DNA of 64,000 nucleotides from Owenia fusiformis (Eukaryota; Annelida; Polychaeta; Sabellida; Oweniidae), in assembly GCA_903813345.2 (NCBI GenBank), contig CAIIXF020000005.1, forward strand, positions 4,925,375-4,989,374, given 5' to 3'. The notes beneath the pieces are model-generated. The model did no database searches, was not told the origin of the DNA, and saw nothing but the letters and a program-made list of their open reading frames with translations. The translations under genes were made by a program, and so were the position numbers. Shown here piece after piece: positions 52,801-64,000 of the stretch (the stretch's first letter is position 1; every line of letters begins with the position of its first letter).

Positions 52801-54655
52801 CTAAATGTATCTTCCATTACTCTCCCCTCCCTCCTTAATTAAATGTTGGCCCTTACAATATCTTATTATTTCAGGTGTCCTATGTGCTCTTCTAGTTCTG
52901 GCCCTTGGGTTCCAGTTTGCTGCCTACTTTTCTCCAGCTATCACATACCAGGACATGGGTGTCAGCAATAACCCATGTACAACATACAGGTATTTCATTT
53001 TGTAATTTATAATTTTGTTTCTTCTCTTTCAAAGCCTATATGAAACAGTTAAACAGCAGAAGAATTTTGGAAACAGTATGAGCTTATGTTTATGTATGAA
53101 TGAATATATTCATACTGGGTATACAAAATGATAAAAAATTAATTGAAAATTTATTAGAATTATAAAAATAGAGTGACAAATTACCTAGCATTTAGGGTAC
53201 ATGTACAATCATTTATATTTGCAGCAACTGTGATGGATGTATCAGTAGTTTTGGACAGTGTGGCTTCTGCTATCTAGATACTCCTTCAGGAGCAGCTAAC
53301 GGCTCTTGTCTCCCTCGTTCTTCAGTCTTTCATCAATCAGCAATAGGACGATGCAATACTTCCGCTACAACTTCAAAGGATCTTGTATGGGCTCCAGATT
53401 TCTGCCCAACTAAGTATTCATGGATAACAATGTTTGGATTGGTTGTTTATCTTGCCTCCTTTTCTCCTGGTGAGTCACAAAGCTATGGCTGTGAATACAT
53501 TCCTCCTACATGCATAGCACCTGAACAGTATGGGGGGTTTGGTTAATACATCATTGAAAAAGGAATAAAATAGGAAAATAATCATACCTTTATAGAATGA
53601 ACATGTATTCATTATCCAATGCCTACTGACCGAGATGGATATTTCTGTATTTTGTATCTAGAACTTTATTGCAGAGGTCCTGGAGATGAATTAAAATGTA
53701 AAACCCTTTTTGATATATTCCAGGTATGGGTCCTATGCCATGGACCATCAACTCTGAGATTTACCCATTATGGGCCAGGAGCACTGGTAATGCAGTTGCC
53801 ACATCTTGCAATTGGATCTTTAATCTCCTGATCTCCATGACATTCCTCAGCCTCACTGAAGCACTCACTAAATATGGTAAGTGTTTTCTTTAGGTCATTA
53901 CCATCAAATCATTATACTGTAAATTGCTTTAATTTCACGGCCTTTTTAATTTTGGGGATATATCAAAAGTGCAAAATTAAGTCTCCACCAATTTTTCAAA
54001 AATGAAATTCCGGGGATTTTTGTTCTGTCCCTTTTCCATGTGTTACCTTTCACAATAAAACTATGGTGAAAATCTTGATTGAAACATGGATAAATGTCAA
54101 TTTTAAACTATTTCTTGTGACCTAAAGTTGGTTAAGATAAATAAGATAAAAAACACTCTGATACCGGGAGTGATAAAATTTCGTTAATTATGGCGAGCTG
54201 TGAAGTGAGTAATATGATCAATGATGGTCAATCCACCAAATTAAACAGCAGCCAAAATTTCAAAAGCCAAATCCGCCAAGTTAAATAGCGCCAAATTAGA
54301 GCAATTTCCTATTAAATATTATGTGTAGAGGAAATCTGATTTAATTCTTGTATCTTAAAATCAATAGAAATCTTTTGGAATAATGCATCATGTGGCAAAC
54401 CCATATTAGAGCATTTCGTATATCTAAAAAAAATTATGAAAAAGAAGTAGAATGAATTTGTAGTAAAGGCTGTGAAATGCTGTCTCAATCCTTTATTATT
54501 ATTTTTCAGGTGCTTTTTACCTGTATTCAGGATTTACATTCATTGGATTAGTGTATTTGGCCATAACTCTACCAGAGACTAAAGGCAAGACATTAGAACA
54601 AGTGCAGGAGCTGTTTGACAAGCCATTCGCATGCCCTAAATTAAGGTCAACCTGA
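49882..54655 (+). CDS. SLC2A13: SLC2A13/HMIT-type H+/myo-inositol cotransporter, copy C (complete, 9 exons)
   Basis: Same family as copy B, in divergent orientation. Coding exons: 49882..50356, 50649..50808, 51392..51606, 52218..52329, 52423..52586, 52875..52989, 53225..53469, 53724..53876, 54510..54655; 1785 bp, 594 aa. Every border is AG/GT and phases chain without a break. Residue landmarks: DKTPLL at 17-22 (dileucine endocytic type), GYDTG 69-73, NDRLGRKP 115-122, MYLAETAP and RGR in exon 2, Asp200 in IIDG, PESPRW 233-238, FQQLAGIN in exon 4, YYSATI in exon 5, Cys-rich loop [14 protein letters not shown] in exon 7, [12 protein letters not shown] in exon 8, PETKGK in exon 9, stop TGA 54653-54655. 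Exon 7 (245 bp) is one piece here but two in copy B. Intron 2 carries a 23-bp minisatellite and intron 3 a TTAA-flanked MITE. A TTTTCAG at 49684 may be a 5' UTR acceptor. Confidence 0.95.
50838..51245. repeat. 23-bp minisatellite in intron 2 of copy C
   Basis: About 16 degenerate units of AAAGAGTCAAAGCCAATAAA + GGG. Purine-rich on the transcribed-sense strand. Confidence 0.93.
51745..52098. mobile_element. TTAA-flanked MITE, copy 2, in intron 3 of copy C
   Basis: Ends AGGTGCAACAA and TTGTTGCCCCT with TTAA on both sides (51741..51744, 52099..52102). Clearly homologous to 26165..26535 but diverged by many substitutions and small indels, so it is an older insertion than the hAT MITE. It is inserted in the transcribed strand of the transporter intron. 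Confidence 0.85.
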
Positions 54656-55339
54656 AACATATTCTCATCAGGGATTGAATATTGGGTCAAATTAGAGTAG
54701 CATAAAGATGCTATACACGTGTGTAACAGTAGAAAAATCTTATAGTCGTCTATTAAGGATTTTAAAGCACATTTAGAAAAATTAAATTGAAAAGTGTTAC
54801 CCCTGGAATGTGAGGTATTCACTGGAATTCAAAATATAAAAAGATCTTTCAATCTTCAAATATTTTTGTATCAGACTTTATAAGAAAGGAGCCATGCTAC
54901 TTTACAAGCCATTGGCTCTATGTGATTAGAAATCTCAGCTTTCTCTCGTGTAGAATCAATTCATATCAAGGATTTAAGAAAATGAGAGAGACATCAAATC
55001 CTGTATTAAGTTCAAAAAATCTGAATTGTGTTTTCTCTTGAATGTTAGTGTTCCACTGGAAATCAGGATGTATGCAACTGTAAAGATTTTTGAAACAACA
55101 ATCCATTGCGCCTTTGAATTAAACATCCTTGAACTGGTTGCTTTAAAGGCATGTCTTCATACACAAGGGCCATCCAAGGATTTGGATTTCTTGTGGGCTC
55201 AAATTAAGTTAAATTATTTGATTACAATCACAGTCACATAAAAAAGAAAATTTTGTTGCCAAAAAAGACAAAACTTGTGAAAAAAAGATTTTATCTAAGT
55301 AGTTTCTTTTCAGAAAAAGAATGCATAACAACTATATAT
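54656..55339. other. 3' flank of copy C
   Basis: Presumed 3' UTR and beyond. No clear AATAAA close to the stop; no other gene seen. Confidence 0.4.
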
Positions 55340-56690
55340 TTATCACATAATGTTTTGGATTGTACCTATTACCAAAAGTGATATTTATCACACAATGCTA
55401 TTGGCTGTATCTATTACCAGAAGTGATATTTATCTCGCAGTATTTCGGATTGTACCTATTACCAAAAGTGATATTTATCACATAATGTTTTGGATTGTAC
55501 CTATTACCAAAAGTGATATTTATCACACAATGTTTTGGATTGTACCTATTACCAAAAGTGATATTTACCACACAGTGTTTCGGATTGTACCTATTTTCAA
55601 AAGTGATATTTACCACACAGTGTTTTGGATTGTACCTAGTTCCAAAAGTGATATTTATCACACAGTGTTTCGGATTGTACCTATTACCAAAAGTGATATT
55701 TATCACACAGTGTTTCGGATTGTACCTATTACCAAAAGTGATATTTATCACACAATGTTTTGATTGTACCTAGTACCAAAAGTGATATTTATCACACAGT
55801 GTTTCGGATTGTACCTATTACCAAAAGTGATATTTATCACACAATGTTTTGATTGTACCTATTACCAAAAGTGATATTTATCACACAATGTTTTGATTGT
55901 ACCTAGTACCAAAAGTGATATTTATCACACAGTGTTTCGGATTGTACCTATTACCAAAAGTGATATTTATCACACAATGTTTTGATTGTACCTAGTACCA
56001 AAAGTGATATTTATCACACAGTGTTTCGGATTGTACCTATTACCAAAAGTGATATTTATCACACAATGTTTTGATTGTACCTAGTACCAAAAGTGATATT
56101 TATCACACAGTGTTTCGGATTGTACCTATTACCAAAAGTGATATTTATCACACAATGTTTTGATTGTACCTAGTACCAAAAGTGATATTTATCACACAGT
56201 GTTTCGGATTGTACCTATTACCAAAAGTGATATTTATCACACAATGTTTTGATTGTACCTAGTACCAAAAGTGATATTTATCACACAGTGTTTCGGATTG
56301 TACCTATTACCAAAAGTGATATTTATCACACAATGTTTTGATTGTACCTATTACCAAAAGTGATATTTATCACACAATGTTTTGATTGTACCTAGTACCA
56401 AAAGTGATATTTATCACACAGTGTTTCGGATTGTACCTATTACCAAAAGTGATATTTATCACACAATGTTTTGATTGTACCTAGTACCAAAAGTGATATT
56501 TATCACACAGTGTTTCGGATTGTACCTATTACCAAAAGTGATATTTATCACACAATGTTTTGATTGTACCTAGTACCAAAAGTGATATTTATCACACAGT
56601 GTTTCGGATTGTACCTATTACCAAAAGTGATATTTATCACACAATGTTTTGATTGTACCTAGTACCTAAAGTGATACTTATCACAGACTG
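55340..56690. repeat. 45/44-bp minisatellite with higher-order structure
   Basis: About 30 units of ATTACCAAAAGTGATATTTA + TCACACAATGTTTTGGATTGTACCT, each containing the palindrome GTGATA-TT-TATCAC. From about 55765 the units alternate (CTAGTACC/CAGTGTTTCGG and CTATTACC/CAATGTTTTG) to give an 89-bp dimer repeat. It starts about 700 bp after the stop of copy C. Confidence 0.96.
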
Positions 56691-57124
56691 TTTTTGCTTG
56701 TGCCAAAAATGATATATATATTTTTTTTTCTATTTTTGCTTGTGACTTAAAGTCCCCTTGTAATGTTTGAAAATATGTTTTTTTATCATTCATTTACTAT
56801 TTGTCATGACTTTAAAAGTTATTTTAGATATTTTTTGAAAAAAAGTTGGCACCTTTTCATTTTTTAATCATCAAATGTTCCACCATACATTTAAGAAAAG
56901 TTTTAAAGAAATTTTACGATTTTTCGAACAAAAAATCCTTCAAAAACCACTTTTTGAAATTTAAATAAAAAGTTTAACATATGACACTTTGATAACGTTG
57001 GGTAAGACTACAATATAATTCAAAGTGGTTTAAACTTTATATGGGGGCTTTAAGTGATATTGATCACACAATTTTCGTTTTGTTTGCGCATAAGTTATAT
57101 TTTTCCAAAATGTATTTGGTTTTA

Positions 57125-57395
57125 CCTCGCACCTAAAGTGATATTTATCACACAATGCTATTGGCTTTATCTATTACCAGAAGTGATATTTATCTCGCAG
57201 TATTTCGGATTGTACCTATTACCAAAAGTGATATTTATCACAAAGTGTTTTGGATTGTACCTATTACCAAAAGTGATATTTACCACACAGTGTTTCAGAT
57301 TGTACCTATTATCAAAAGTGATATTTACCACACAGTGTTTTGGATTGTACCTATTACCAAAAGTGATATTTATTGCATAGTGTTTCGGATTGTGC
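57125..57395. repeat. Second block of the 45-bp minisatellite
   Basis: Six units of the same repeat. Its first units carry the rare variants AATGCTATTGGCTTTAT and TATCTCGCAGTATTTCGG that also open the array at 55390..55450, so the two blocks derive from one array start. Confidence 0.94.
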
Positions 57396-59260
57396 CTACA
57401 TGTAGTTCCTCAAGTGGTGTTAGACATTTTGATTAACCTGATCCAATCAGTTGGATTATAAGTCTTAGTTATATGTAGTTTAAAGGGTGTTGGTTGTGTG
57501 TGATTATTATATTTAACAGGAATACGGTTTCGAGTTAAAGATGTTAAGGTTGGAGGGATTTCTAATGCTTATTTATTATAATTTTATAAATTCCTTCAAA
57601 ATATAATACCACTTATATTTATACTATTTATAGTTATAGCATAAACATGAACATGTGTTCAGGAAAAATATCTCTATTATACTGCAGTATATTTATCATT
57701 ATCATTATTATATCACTATCATATTTCTGACTCTATACCATACATCCTGACAATTCTGTGATGTCAGTAAAAAGGGGTATTCATATTCACCTGCCTGGCA
57801 TTTTTTGTCCAGTGTAAATCTAAAATCGTTTTACTATTACCAATTGCAAAGTGACGATAAATGTATATATGAAGCAATTAATTTTTGGAGTTATTTACAT
57901 TTTCTTTCACCATTTCAGAAATTGAAGCGATTTAAAGATTGATCCTATTTATTGTATTTCATGTTTACATAATATTGTGTTTACTATCTACATATTGTTA
58001 AAAAGAACATACATTGATGAGTTCTAATCATTCTTGTGTTTATAAGACTAATAACTGAATAAGAGAGTGGTGAATATAACAGTGAATAATAAAAAAAATT
58101 CATACTATTTCTAGTGAACCTATTGCACTTTCAATGATTCTGCAGGGTATATTCCCCTGGTCCTTTGAGCTTGGGGTATATATCTTGCTTGAATCATTGA
58201 AAAATGAACAGGTATTCCCTCAATAGTATGCTATTTTTGTATAATATTTAAAAAATTGAAATACCTTATCAGCTTTAACCAAGCAAAAAAGTAGTTTCAT
58301 ATGTATTTTTATTTAGTATTACTTTACACATTATATATTGTATACTGTACTTCCTAAATATTACAAAGTCAAAATACTACATTCCATGAGTAATATGAAG
58401 GATGAAGGTGTTATTATTGGAGTTTTTATTACTTGTTTTGTTTTAAATCATGGTATTTGTGAGGAATTGAATATCATGTATGGTAAAATAGTGCAAAATT
58501 CAGCATGTATTACCAAAAATATATTATTTTTAAAATATACACATAGAAGTTATGTTGGGTTATTTTCTTTTTTTGGAGTGAGATATTTACTCAGATTTAA
58601 GGTAGTTTTAGAGTAGATCACAAATATTATATCATTTTACTGAATTATGCCTCAGAAAATTAAATTTGATAAAAAAGTGCAGAGCTTCTGAAAAGTTTTG
58701 AGATCTTTTTAAAGTAGTTATATAGTAGCTATAAGTTGAAGGTATAATATCAGAATATATATTGTATTTTAGAGCAGTTGACGAATATTGTATTGCTTTA
58801 CAAATCAAAAGTAGCCACCCAAATGCTTCAATTCGCTGGAATTCTCCAATGAGAGCCTTTTCATTTGTAAATCAAGATTATTTATGAGTATATTGTGTAA
58901 CATTTCAGGTTCATCAACTGAGTTTTGTTTTCCTACTCTTGACTTGTGCTATTTTTTTTAGTTAAACTGTTAAATCCTGCATCAAAGTCTCATCCCAATT
59001 ATCTCGCCTACCTTTTGTGATAGCTTTGTAAAAAAGATTGATGCATGTCAAATCAACTTTCAAACCTGATTAGAGAATTTATTAAAGTGTGCATGCAATT
59101 CCTTGAGGGGCTCAATAAGGGGATAATTATTATTATAAGATGAAGTAGTAATTAACTTCTTTGTGAAAGTAAAACGTGAAGTGGATTATACTGTAGAGGT
59201 TTTGAAAGGGATTGTTGTCTTGGGATGGGATATTAACTTTGTTGTTTGTTCTCCCCAAGG
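57396..59260. other. No gene seen
   Basis: Very AT-rich sequence between the second 45-bp array and the U2 gene. The 92-codon frame at 58338 has no recognisable domain. Confidence 0.5.
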
Positions 59261-59451
59261 GGAGTGGGCCGATCCCGGAGGTACTGCAATACCGGGCCAA
59301 CCCATGGCAAAGGTGGAGCAAGCCCCTTACACTTCGCCCAGGTACAAAAATCAGTTTAATATCGAAGATGTCCAATGGACATCGTATCAGATATTAAGCT
59401 GATAAGAACAGATACTACACTTTGATCTTAGCCAAAAGGCCGAGAAGCGAT
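59261..59451 (-). ncRNA. U2: U2 spliceosomal snRNA
   Basis: Read on the minus strand from 59451, the sequence opens ATCGCTTCTCGGCC, continues through the GTAGTA branch-point recognition segment and the stem-loop II region, has an Sm-type site (GATTTTTG), then stem-loops III and IV with the highly conserved GGTATTGCAGTACC. Length is about 191 nt, matching animal U2 (about 188). The 3' end is estimated. Downstream, AACAACAAAGTTAATA resembles the snRNA 3' box, and a TATA-like stretch lies about 25-30 bases upstream. The lack of breaks in the conserved blocks favours a working gene over a retropseudogene. No other snRNA copy is present in the window. Confidence 0.96.
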
Positions 59452-59897
59452 ACTAAATATTGAAATATGTGTGTATAAGAACCTATAGGAAATTGTCAAG
59501 ATTTGATTATTTTCCTTTACTATTCAGATATAAAGCTAGCTTTATATACAAATCTATTATATCATTTTTTATTCTAATTTAACATTAACATATATCAGTT
59601 TTAATTCAAGATTGTAATATTTTCATTTACATATAAAGATTTGTTTTAAGGGCATAATCGTTTAAAATATCAATGGAAAACAACGCTATAACGGACTGAA
59701 TCAATACAATAGTGAACCAGTACTTAAGTCAACTTGACCTGAACAGCTGCCAATAGCAAATCTAAACACAAAGATATGAAGAATGGGTTATTCAGTACGA
59801 CCTCTTTACGTACAATAAATAGTTATTGGATTTCAACAGTTAACTTATTCATAGATGGTACTGCAGTTATAGTAAGCCTCTAGCATTAACTCCGCTA

Positions 59898-60265
59898 CAG
59901 AGGGGGAGAAACACCAGGGTTCAAAGATGACATACGCTTATAATGTAAATCTGTATTGAGATGACACGGTCGCTGATTGGTCAAAAGTCGACAAACAAAT
60001 GACGTCATCAATGGCGGTTTCAAAATTTTCGAAATACGCTTCGAATAATATTATGTTCATTTCTGGGGTGTTAACCAATATCATAGCTTCTCATTTAACA
60101 TCAAGATAAAGAAAGGTGTACGGAATATGCCTATATCAATTATAACATCCCATCGAAGTGTAGTATTTGATAACTAGCCGATGAAAATTCGAACGAACGA
60201 AGGTGGTAAGCAAGAGAGGTAATTATGTCTGGCATCTTGAAACTCTGGGGCTTTCCCTCCTCTTA
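59898..60265. mobile_element. hAT-type MITE, copy 2 (368 bp)
   Basis: The same element as at 47392, same length and orientation, differing at three bases by eye (about 99% identity). It is flanked by its own 8-bp target duplication CTCCGCTA (59890..59897 and 60266..60273). The near identity and intact duplications show recent mobilisation. TGACGTCA lies at 60000..60007. Confidence 0.94.
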
Positions 60266-60273
60266 CTCCGCTA

Positions 60274-61174
60274 TTAATGCAGTCCAATAAATATACTTTT
60301 ATATCTTGAATTAATATTAAGGTTGATACCAAGGTCAATTTTGTATTGTACAGTACATATAAATATATAAATTTAGCCTATGTTAGCTCAGTTGAATGAT
60401 ATCTTTAGACCTAATACTACTTAGTTTAATTCAATTTAGTTATCACGGCATGACATTTAAACATGTTTAATATTGTAATTATAAGCATGCAAGCAAACTA
60501 CTCAACTGAACATAGCTTCACACTTTAAAATCAAGTCATAATTCAATAAAATATTGGATAATGAAATTGCTGTTTCTATTTTTTTTAAGTCGGCCTATTT
60601 CAGAAGAATGGAATTTTAAATGGCGGATTTAAATAGCTGAATTAACTGGAATAGATATTTATGTTTGATGTATTCCTTATAATAGAGGGTACTAATTCCA
60701 GGTTGAAAGTTGAAGTAACCTGTGTTTATGTGATAACAATTAAAGGGGGAACAAAGACTAGAAAAGGTTGAGAGTTAACTTTCTAAAACATTGTTATAAT
60801 AGACCTTTCCAATAAACCCTCCACCTTTTGAAATATCAAATAAGCTATATTGGCAAATAATTGATTGTCATTTGTATTAGGTGGCAGTATGTCTTAGCAA
60901 AAATAGGATAAACATTTTACCTGTACTAATTCTGAAAAGTGCTATCTAGGACTTCAATCTAGCAAATATATCATAGCTTCTTTAGTATGTCAAAAGGTGA
61001 CAGGATACATTGGCAGTCTATTGCTCACAATCCCCTTTTTATAACATTGATTCTGAAAAAATAGAGTTTGGTTCTCTTTTTAATTCTAATAAACTCATGA
61101 CATTTCTGATTAGTAGGACTGTTGTAATATTTTTTGAGAAGCGCAACAGTGACAAACAAGACGTTAACATGCCA
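60274..61174. other. No gene seen
   Basis: AT-rich spacer right of the hAT MITE. Confidence 0.5.
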
Positions 61175-61266
61175 AATGTCACCACCTGCCATTGGTTACA
61201 GATGTCCACACCGTCCACTTATAAAGTTCAACTATAACAATATGTTATCACTCATGGTGGTATCAT
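61175..61266. mobile_element. TGTCACCACC-type MITE, right-hand copy
   Basis: AATGTCACCACCTGCCATTG, CAGATGTCC and ACAATATGTTATCACTCATG precede a diverged right end GGTGGTATCATT. Confidence 0.6.
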
Positions 61267-61530
61267 TACTGATAACAGTAAGTGTTACAATAGCTACAAT
61301 TTATGTAACATCTACAAAATCTGGGGAAATTCCAATGATGGTGAGAAAAACTGAAAAGTGCAGTTATCAAAAGGATTGCCCACTGTGGACAAAAGAAATA
61401 CATTATTGGATTAGAGTGGCCAAGGGCCATTGAGGCAGGATTAGCATTGTTTGTGGCTCTGGCTTAGGAGTTCATTATCTTGCTTCATCAAGAGAAGAGT
61501 GATTTCACTCGGGATAATAGTATGAGATGA

Positions 61531-62526
61531 CATAATGTAAGCTTCTACCCAGAAGTCATTGGAATAAGAACATGGATAACCTTATGAATGAGTTAACATA
61601 ATGTATGTTTCTACCCAGAAGTCATTGGAATAAGGACAAGTGTAACCGTATGAATGAGTTAACATAATGTATGTTTCTACCCAGAAGTCATTGGAATAAG
61701 GACAAGGGTAACCGTATGAATGATTTAACATAATGCATGTTTCTACCCAGAAGTCATTGGAATAAGGACAAGTGTAACCGTATGAATGATTTAACATAAT
61801 GTATGTTTCTACCCAGAAGTCATTGGAATAAGGACAAGGGTAACCGTATGAATGATTTAACATAATGTATGTTTCTACCCAGAAGTCATTGGAATAAGGA
61901 CAAGTGTAACCGTATGAATGAGTTAACATAATGTATGTTTCTACCCAGAAGTCATTGGAATAAGGACAAGGGTAACCGTATGAATGATTTAACATAATGT
62001 ATGTTTCTACCCAGAAGTCATTGGAATAAGGACAAGGGTAACATTATGAATGTGTTACATAATGTATGTTTCTAATCAGAAGTTATTGGAATAAGGACAA
62101 GGGTAACCGTATGAATGTGTTAACATAATGTATGTTTCTAACCAGAAGTCATTGGAATAAGGACAAGGGTAACCTTGTGAATGAGTTAACATAATGTATG
62201 TTTCTAACCAGAAGTCATTGGAATAAGGACAAGGGTAACCTTGTGAATGAGTTAACATAATGTATGTTTCTAACCAGAAGTCATTGGAATAAGGACAAGG
62301 GTAACCTTGTGAATGAGTTAACATAATGTATGTTTCTAACCAGAAGTCATTGGAATAAGGACAAGGGTAACCTTGTGAATGAGTTAACATAATGTATGTT
62401 TCTAACCAGAAGTCATTGGAATAAGGACAAGGGTAACCTTGTGAATGAGTTAACATAATGTATGTTTCTACCCATGAGTCATTGGAATAAGGACAAGGGC
62501 AACCTTATGAATGAGTTAACATAAGA
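61531..62526. repeat. 66-bp minisatellite
   Basis: About 15 units of ATGTATGTTTCTACCCAGAA + GTCATTGGAATAAGGACAAG + GGTAACCGTATGAATGAGTTAACATA. The left half alternates AAGTGTAACC and AAGGGTAACC units; the right half has five near-identical CTTGTGAATGAG units. The period is 22 codons, giving 126- and 137-codon minus frames (YGYPCPYSNDFW) that I treat as by-products. Confidence 0.95.
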
Positions 62527-64000
62527 CATACATAAAGTCAATTGGAAATGACATCATAATATATTAGAAACAATACAGAATAAAATCCTCTCAAACTTCC
62601 TACTTGTAATACAAATATGATGTCACAATGAAAAGGTGCTTTTTGTCTCCATGTACATGGTTCGGTTCGTTACACCCTCCCCTCCCATACTCATCTCGTC
62701 CTCAAACATATAAAGCATTTACAACATTTATACATGCTGCACACACACCAGGCCTCAGCTGTACAAAACTATACCCCAAAAGGGAATGTTTTCTCCATAC
62801 AGAAAATAGTGTTATTTGCTGTTTAAATGCATTTTCACTGTTACTACGGTAACTCAGCATTGGAGGGTTCCTATAGCAACCATTGCCATGTACTATGTAC
62901 ACAATGACACCTTCTCAATGTGACATGTCTTAACAATAAATCGAAGTACTGTAAAACTTGAAATTTCATTCTAAAAAAGAATGTTATTTTTATTACTTAA
63001 AAAACATAGAAACTTCACGATATGGTCCAAATATGAATTCACAATAATAGAGCCACAAAAATTCAAATAGACTTAAACTCTCCTTATCAAAAACACAATG
63101 TAAAAACTTTTTTTTGTATTTTTTTTACAACTGACAATATGCAAAGTGACAGCATACCTGCTATAGTTTTTTATTACAAATTATTAATCTATTTCTCATT
63201 TTGTATTATTACATAAACCACAAGTTTGCATTTGATATTTTCTAGGAAAGATTGTCGGAAAAACCTAATTTTGATTTTTTATGTATAGCCATCTTTTACA
63301 GACACATTTTGGACATTTAAAAAGGACTAATCAAGAAATACTTTAAAATGAAATCAATCCAAATACAAATATAATTTATACAAAATGTATTTAATTTAAA
63401 ATGTGTCATTTGACAATTAGTGCTACTACAGTACTATGGAGATCTAAAAATAACTTACTAGTAAAAACCACATTCACACGACTAAGAAAGCGTAAAAATT
63501 TAAGATTCAAAAAATATTTGTATTCAAAACATCACATACACTATTTTTTAGTTTGCACCACTATGTTTTGAATTCAGGCAATTAGAGATCAGAAATAATT
63601 CCGGGGACTTTCTCCTGGTAAATATTTGATACAGCGCATTGCACAAACGTTAAGAAAGTTGAGTATTCATCGTTCTAACTACAGAGATAATCCTGAATCT
63701 ATCCCAAAATGTAATGTTATAGGGTGCTCACGTGAAAAACCGTGTATGTGTTGCTTTCACATAACATGATATGATAATATAACTTAATTATATGAAGTAT
63801 AAACAGATGATGGTAATACTGTGAAATGAACCATAGACATTTTAAAAATAATTCAAATTCCAGGCCTCACTCTTTGAGTGAGGGACATCTGAGAAAATGG
63901 TTGTTGTGCTTTAAGATCAAGGTAGATCTTGTGATAAAAACTGCAAATAACCAGTAATGGATATATTTTTGTTACACATAATGCTTTAAATTCATATTTG
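62527..64000. other. No gene seen
   Basis: AT-rich right edge. No exon or repeat family recognised; short frames at 62628 and 62702 overlap each other on opposite strands and are not protein-like. Confidence 0.5.

Noticed and set aside
55350-57436. Repeat peptides of the SDIYHTVFWIVPITK type
   Set aside because: Open in several frames on both strands because the 45-bp unit lacks stops; no start, splice or domain evidence.
59133-59402. Protein-coding frames over the U2 region
   Set aside because: They are shadows of the conserved U2 snRNA on the minus strand.
61582-62456. 22-residue repeat proteins on the minus strand
   Set aside because: Product of the 66-bp repeat. Units are as conserved at third positions as elsewhere, and there is no splice or promoter context.

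Overview
The window is animal nuclear DNA: AT-rich, spliced genes with GT-AG introns, a U2 snRNA gene, many DNA transposons and minisatellites, and very low gene density. The repeat style (tetranucleotide GACT/GACG arrays next to ~150-bp core repeats, many MITEs) suggests a marine invertebrate such as a mollusc, echinoderm or similar bilaterian. I cannot assign a species from sequence alone.

Three loci encode SLC2A13/HMIT-type H+/myo-inositol cotransporters of the major facilitator superfamily. Copy C (plus, 49882..54655) is complete in 9 coding exons (594 aa). Copy B (minus, 38496..32799) is complete in 10 coding exons (612 aa). Copy A (minus) shows only exon 1 (29099..28655) and an exon 2 (2896..2737), 25.8 kb apart, with the rest off the left edge. 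A and B lie head to tail and B and C are divergent, so the locus looks like a small paralogue cluster. Splice phases are the same in B and C except for one extra intron in B. A full-length U2 snRNA gene lies on the minus strand at 59451..59261.

Left to right: 1..28654 is almost all intron or flank of copy A. It is filled with minisatellites, palindromic elements, a 3.1-kb Harbinger-like element (15899..18984), a 1.5-kb element with ATGTCCCCACC ends (10171..11662), microsatellite-cored composites and a 1.45-kb GATG-type array. 29100..32798 holds a MITE and a decayed mariner-like transposon. 32799..38496 is gene B, with partial duplications of its last two exons. 38497..49881 is the divergent B/C interval, with a 23-bp array carrying AGGTCA motifs, several TIR elements, a promoter-like stretch and a fresh hAT-type MITE. 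49882..54655 is gene C. 54656..64000 holds two related 45-bp arrays, U2, the second copy of the hAT MITE and a 66-bp array.

The transporters probably act at the plasma membrane or endosomes to import myo-inositol with protons. Most remaining DNA is mobile or satellite material. I found no clearly new molecular system. The strongest leads are the MITE carrying CRE/CCAAT/YY1-like motifs, the nested palindrome family, the shared-end element family, the higher-order 89-bp array, the duplicated decoy splice sites in gene B, and an orphan candidate exon at 24678..24542.
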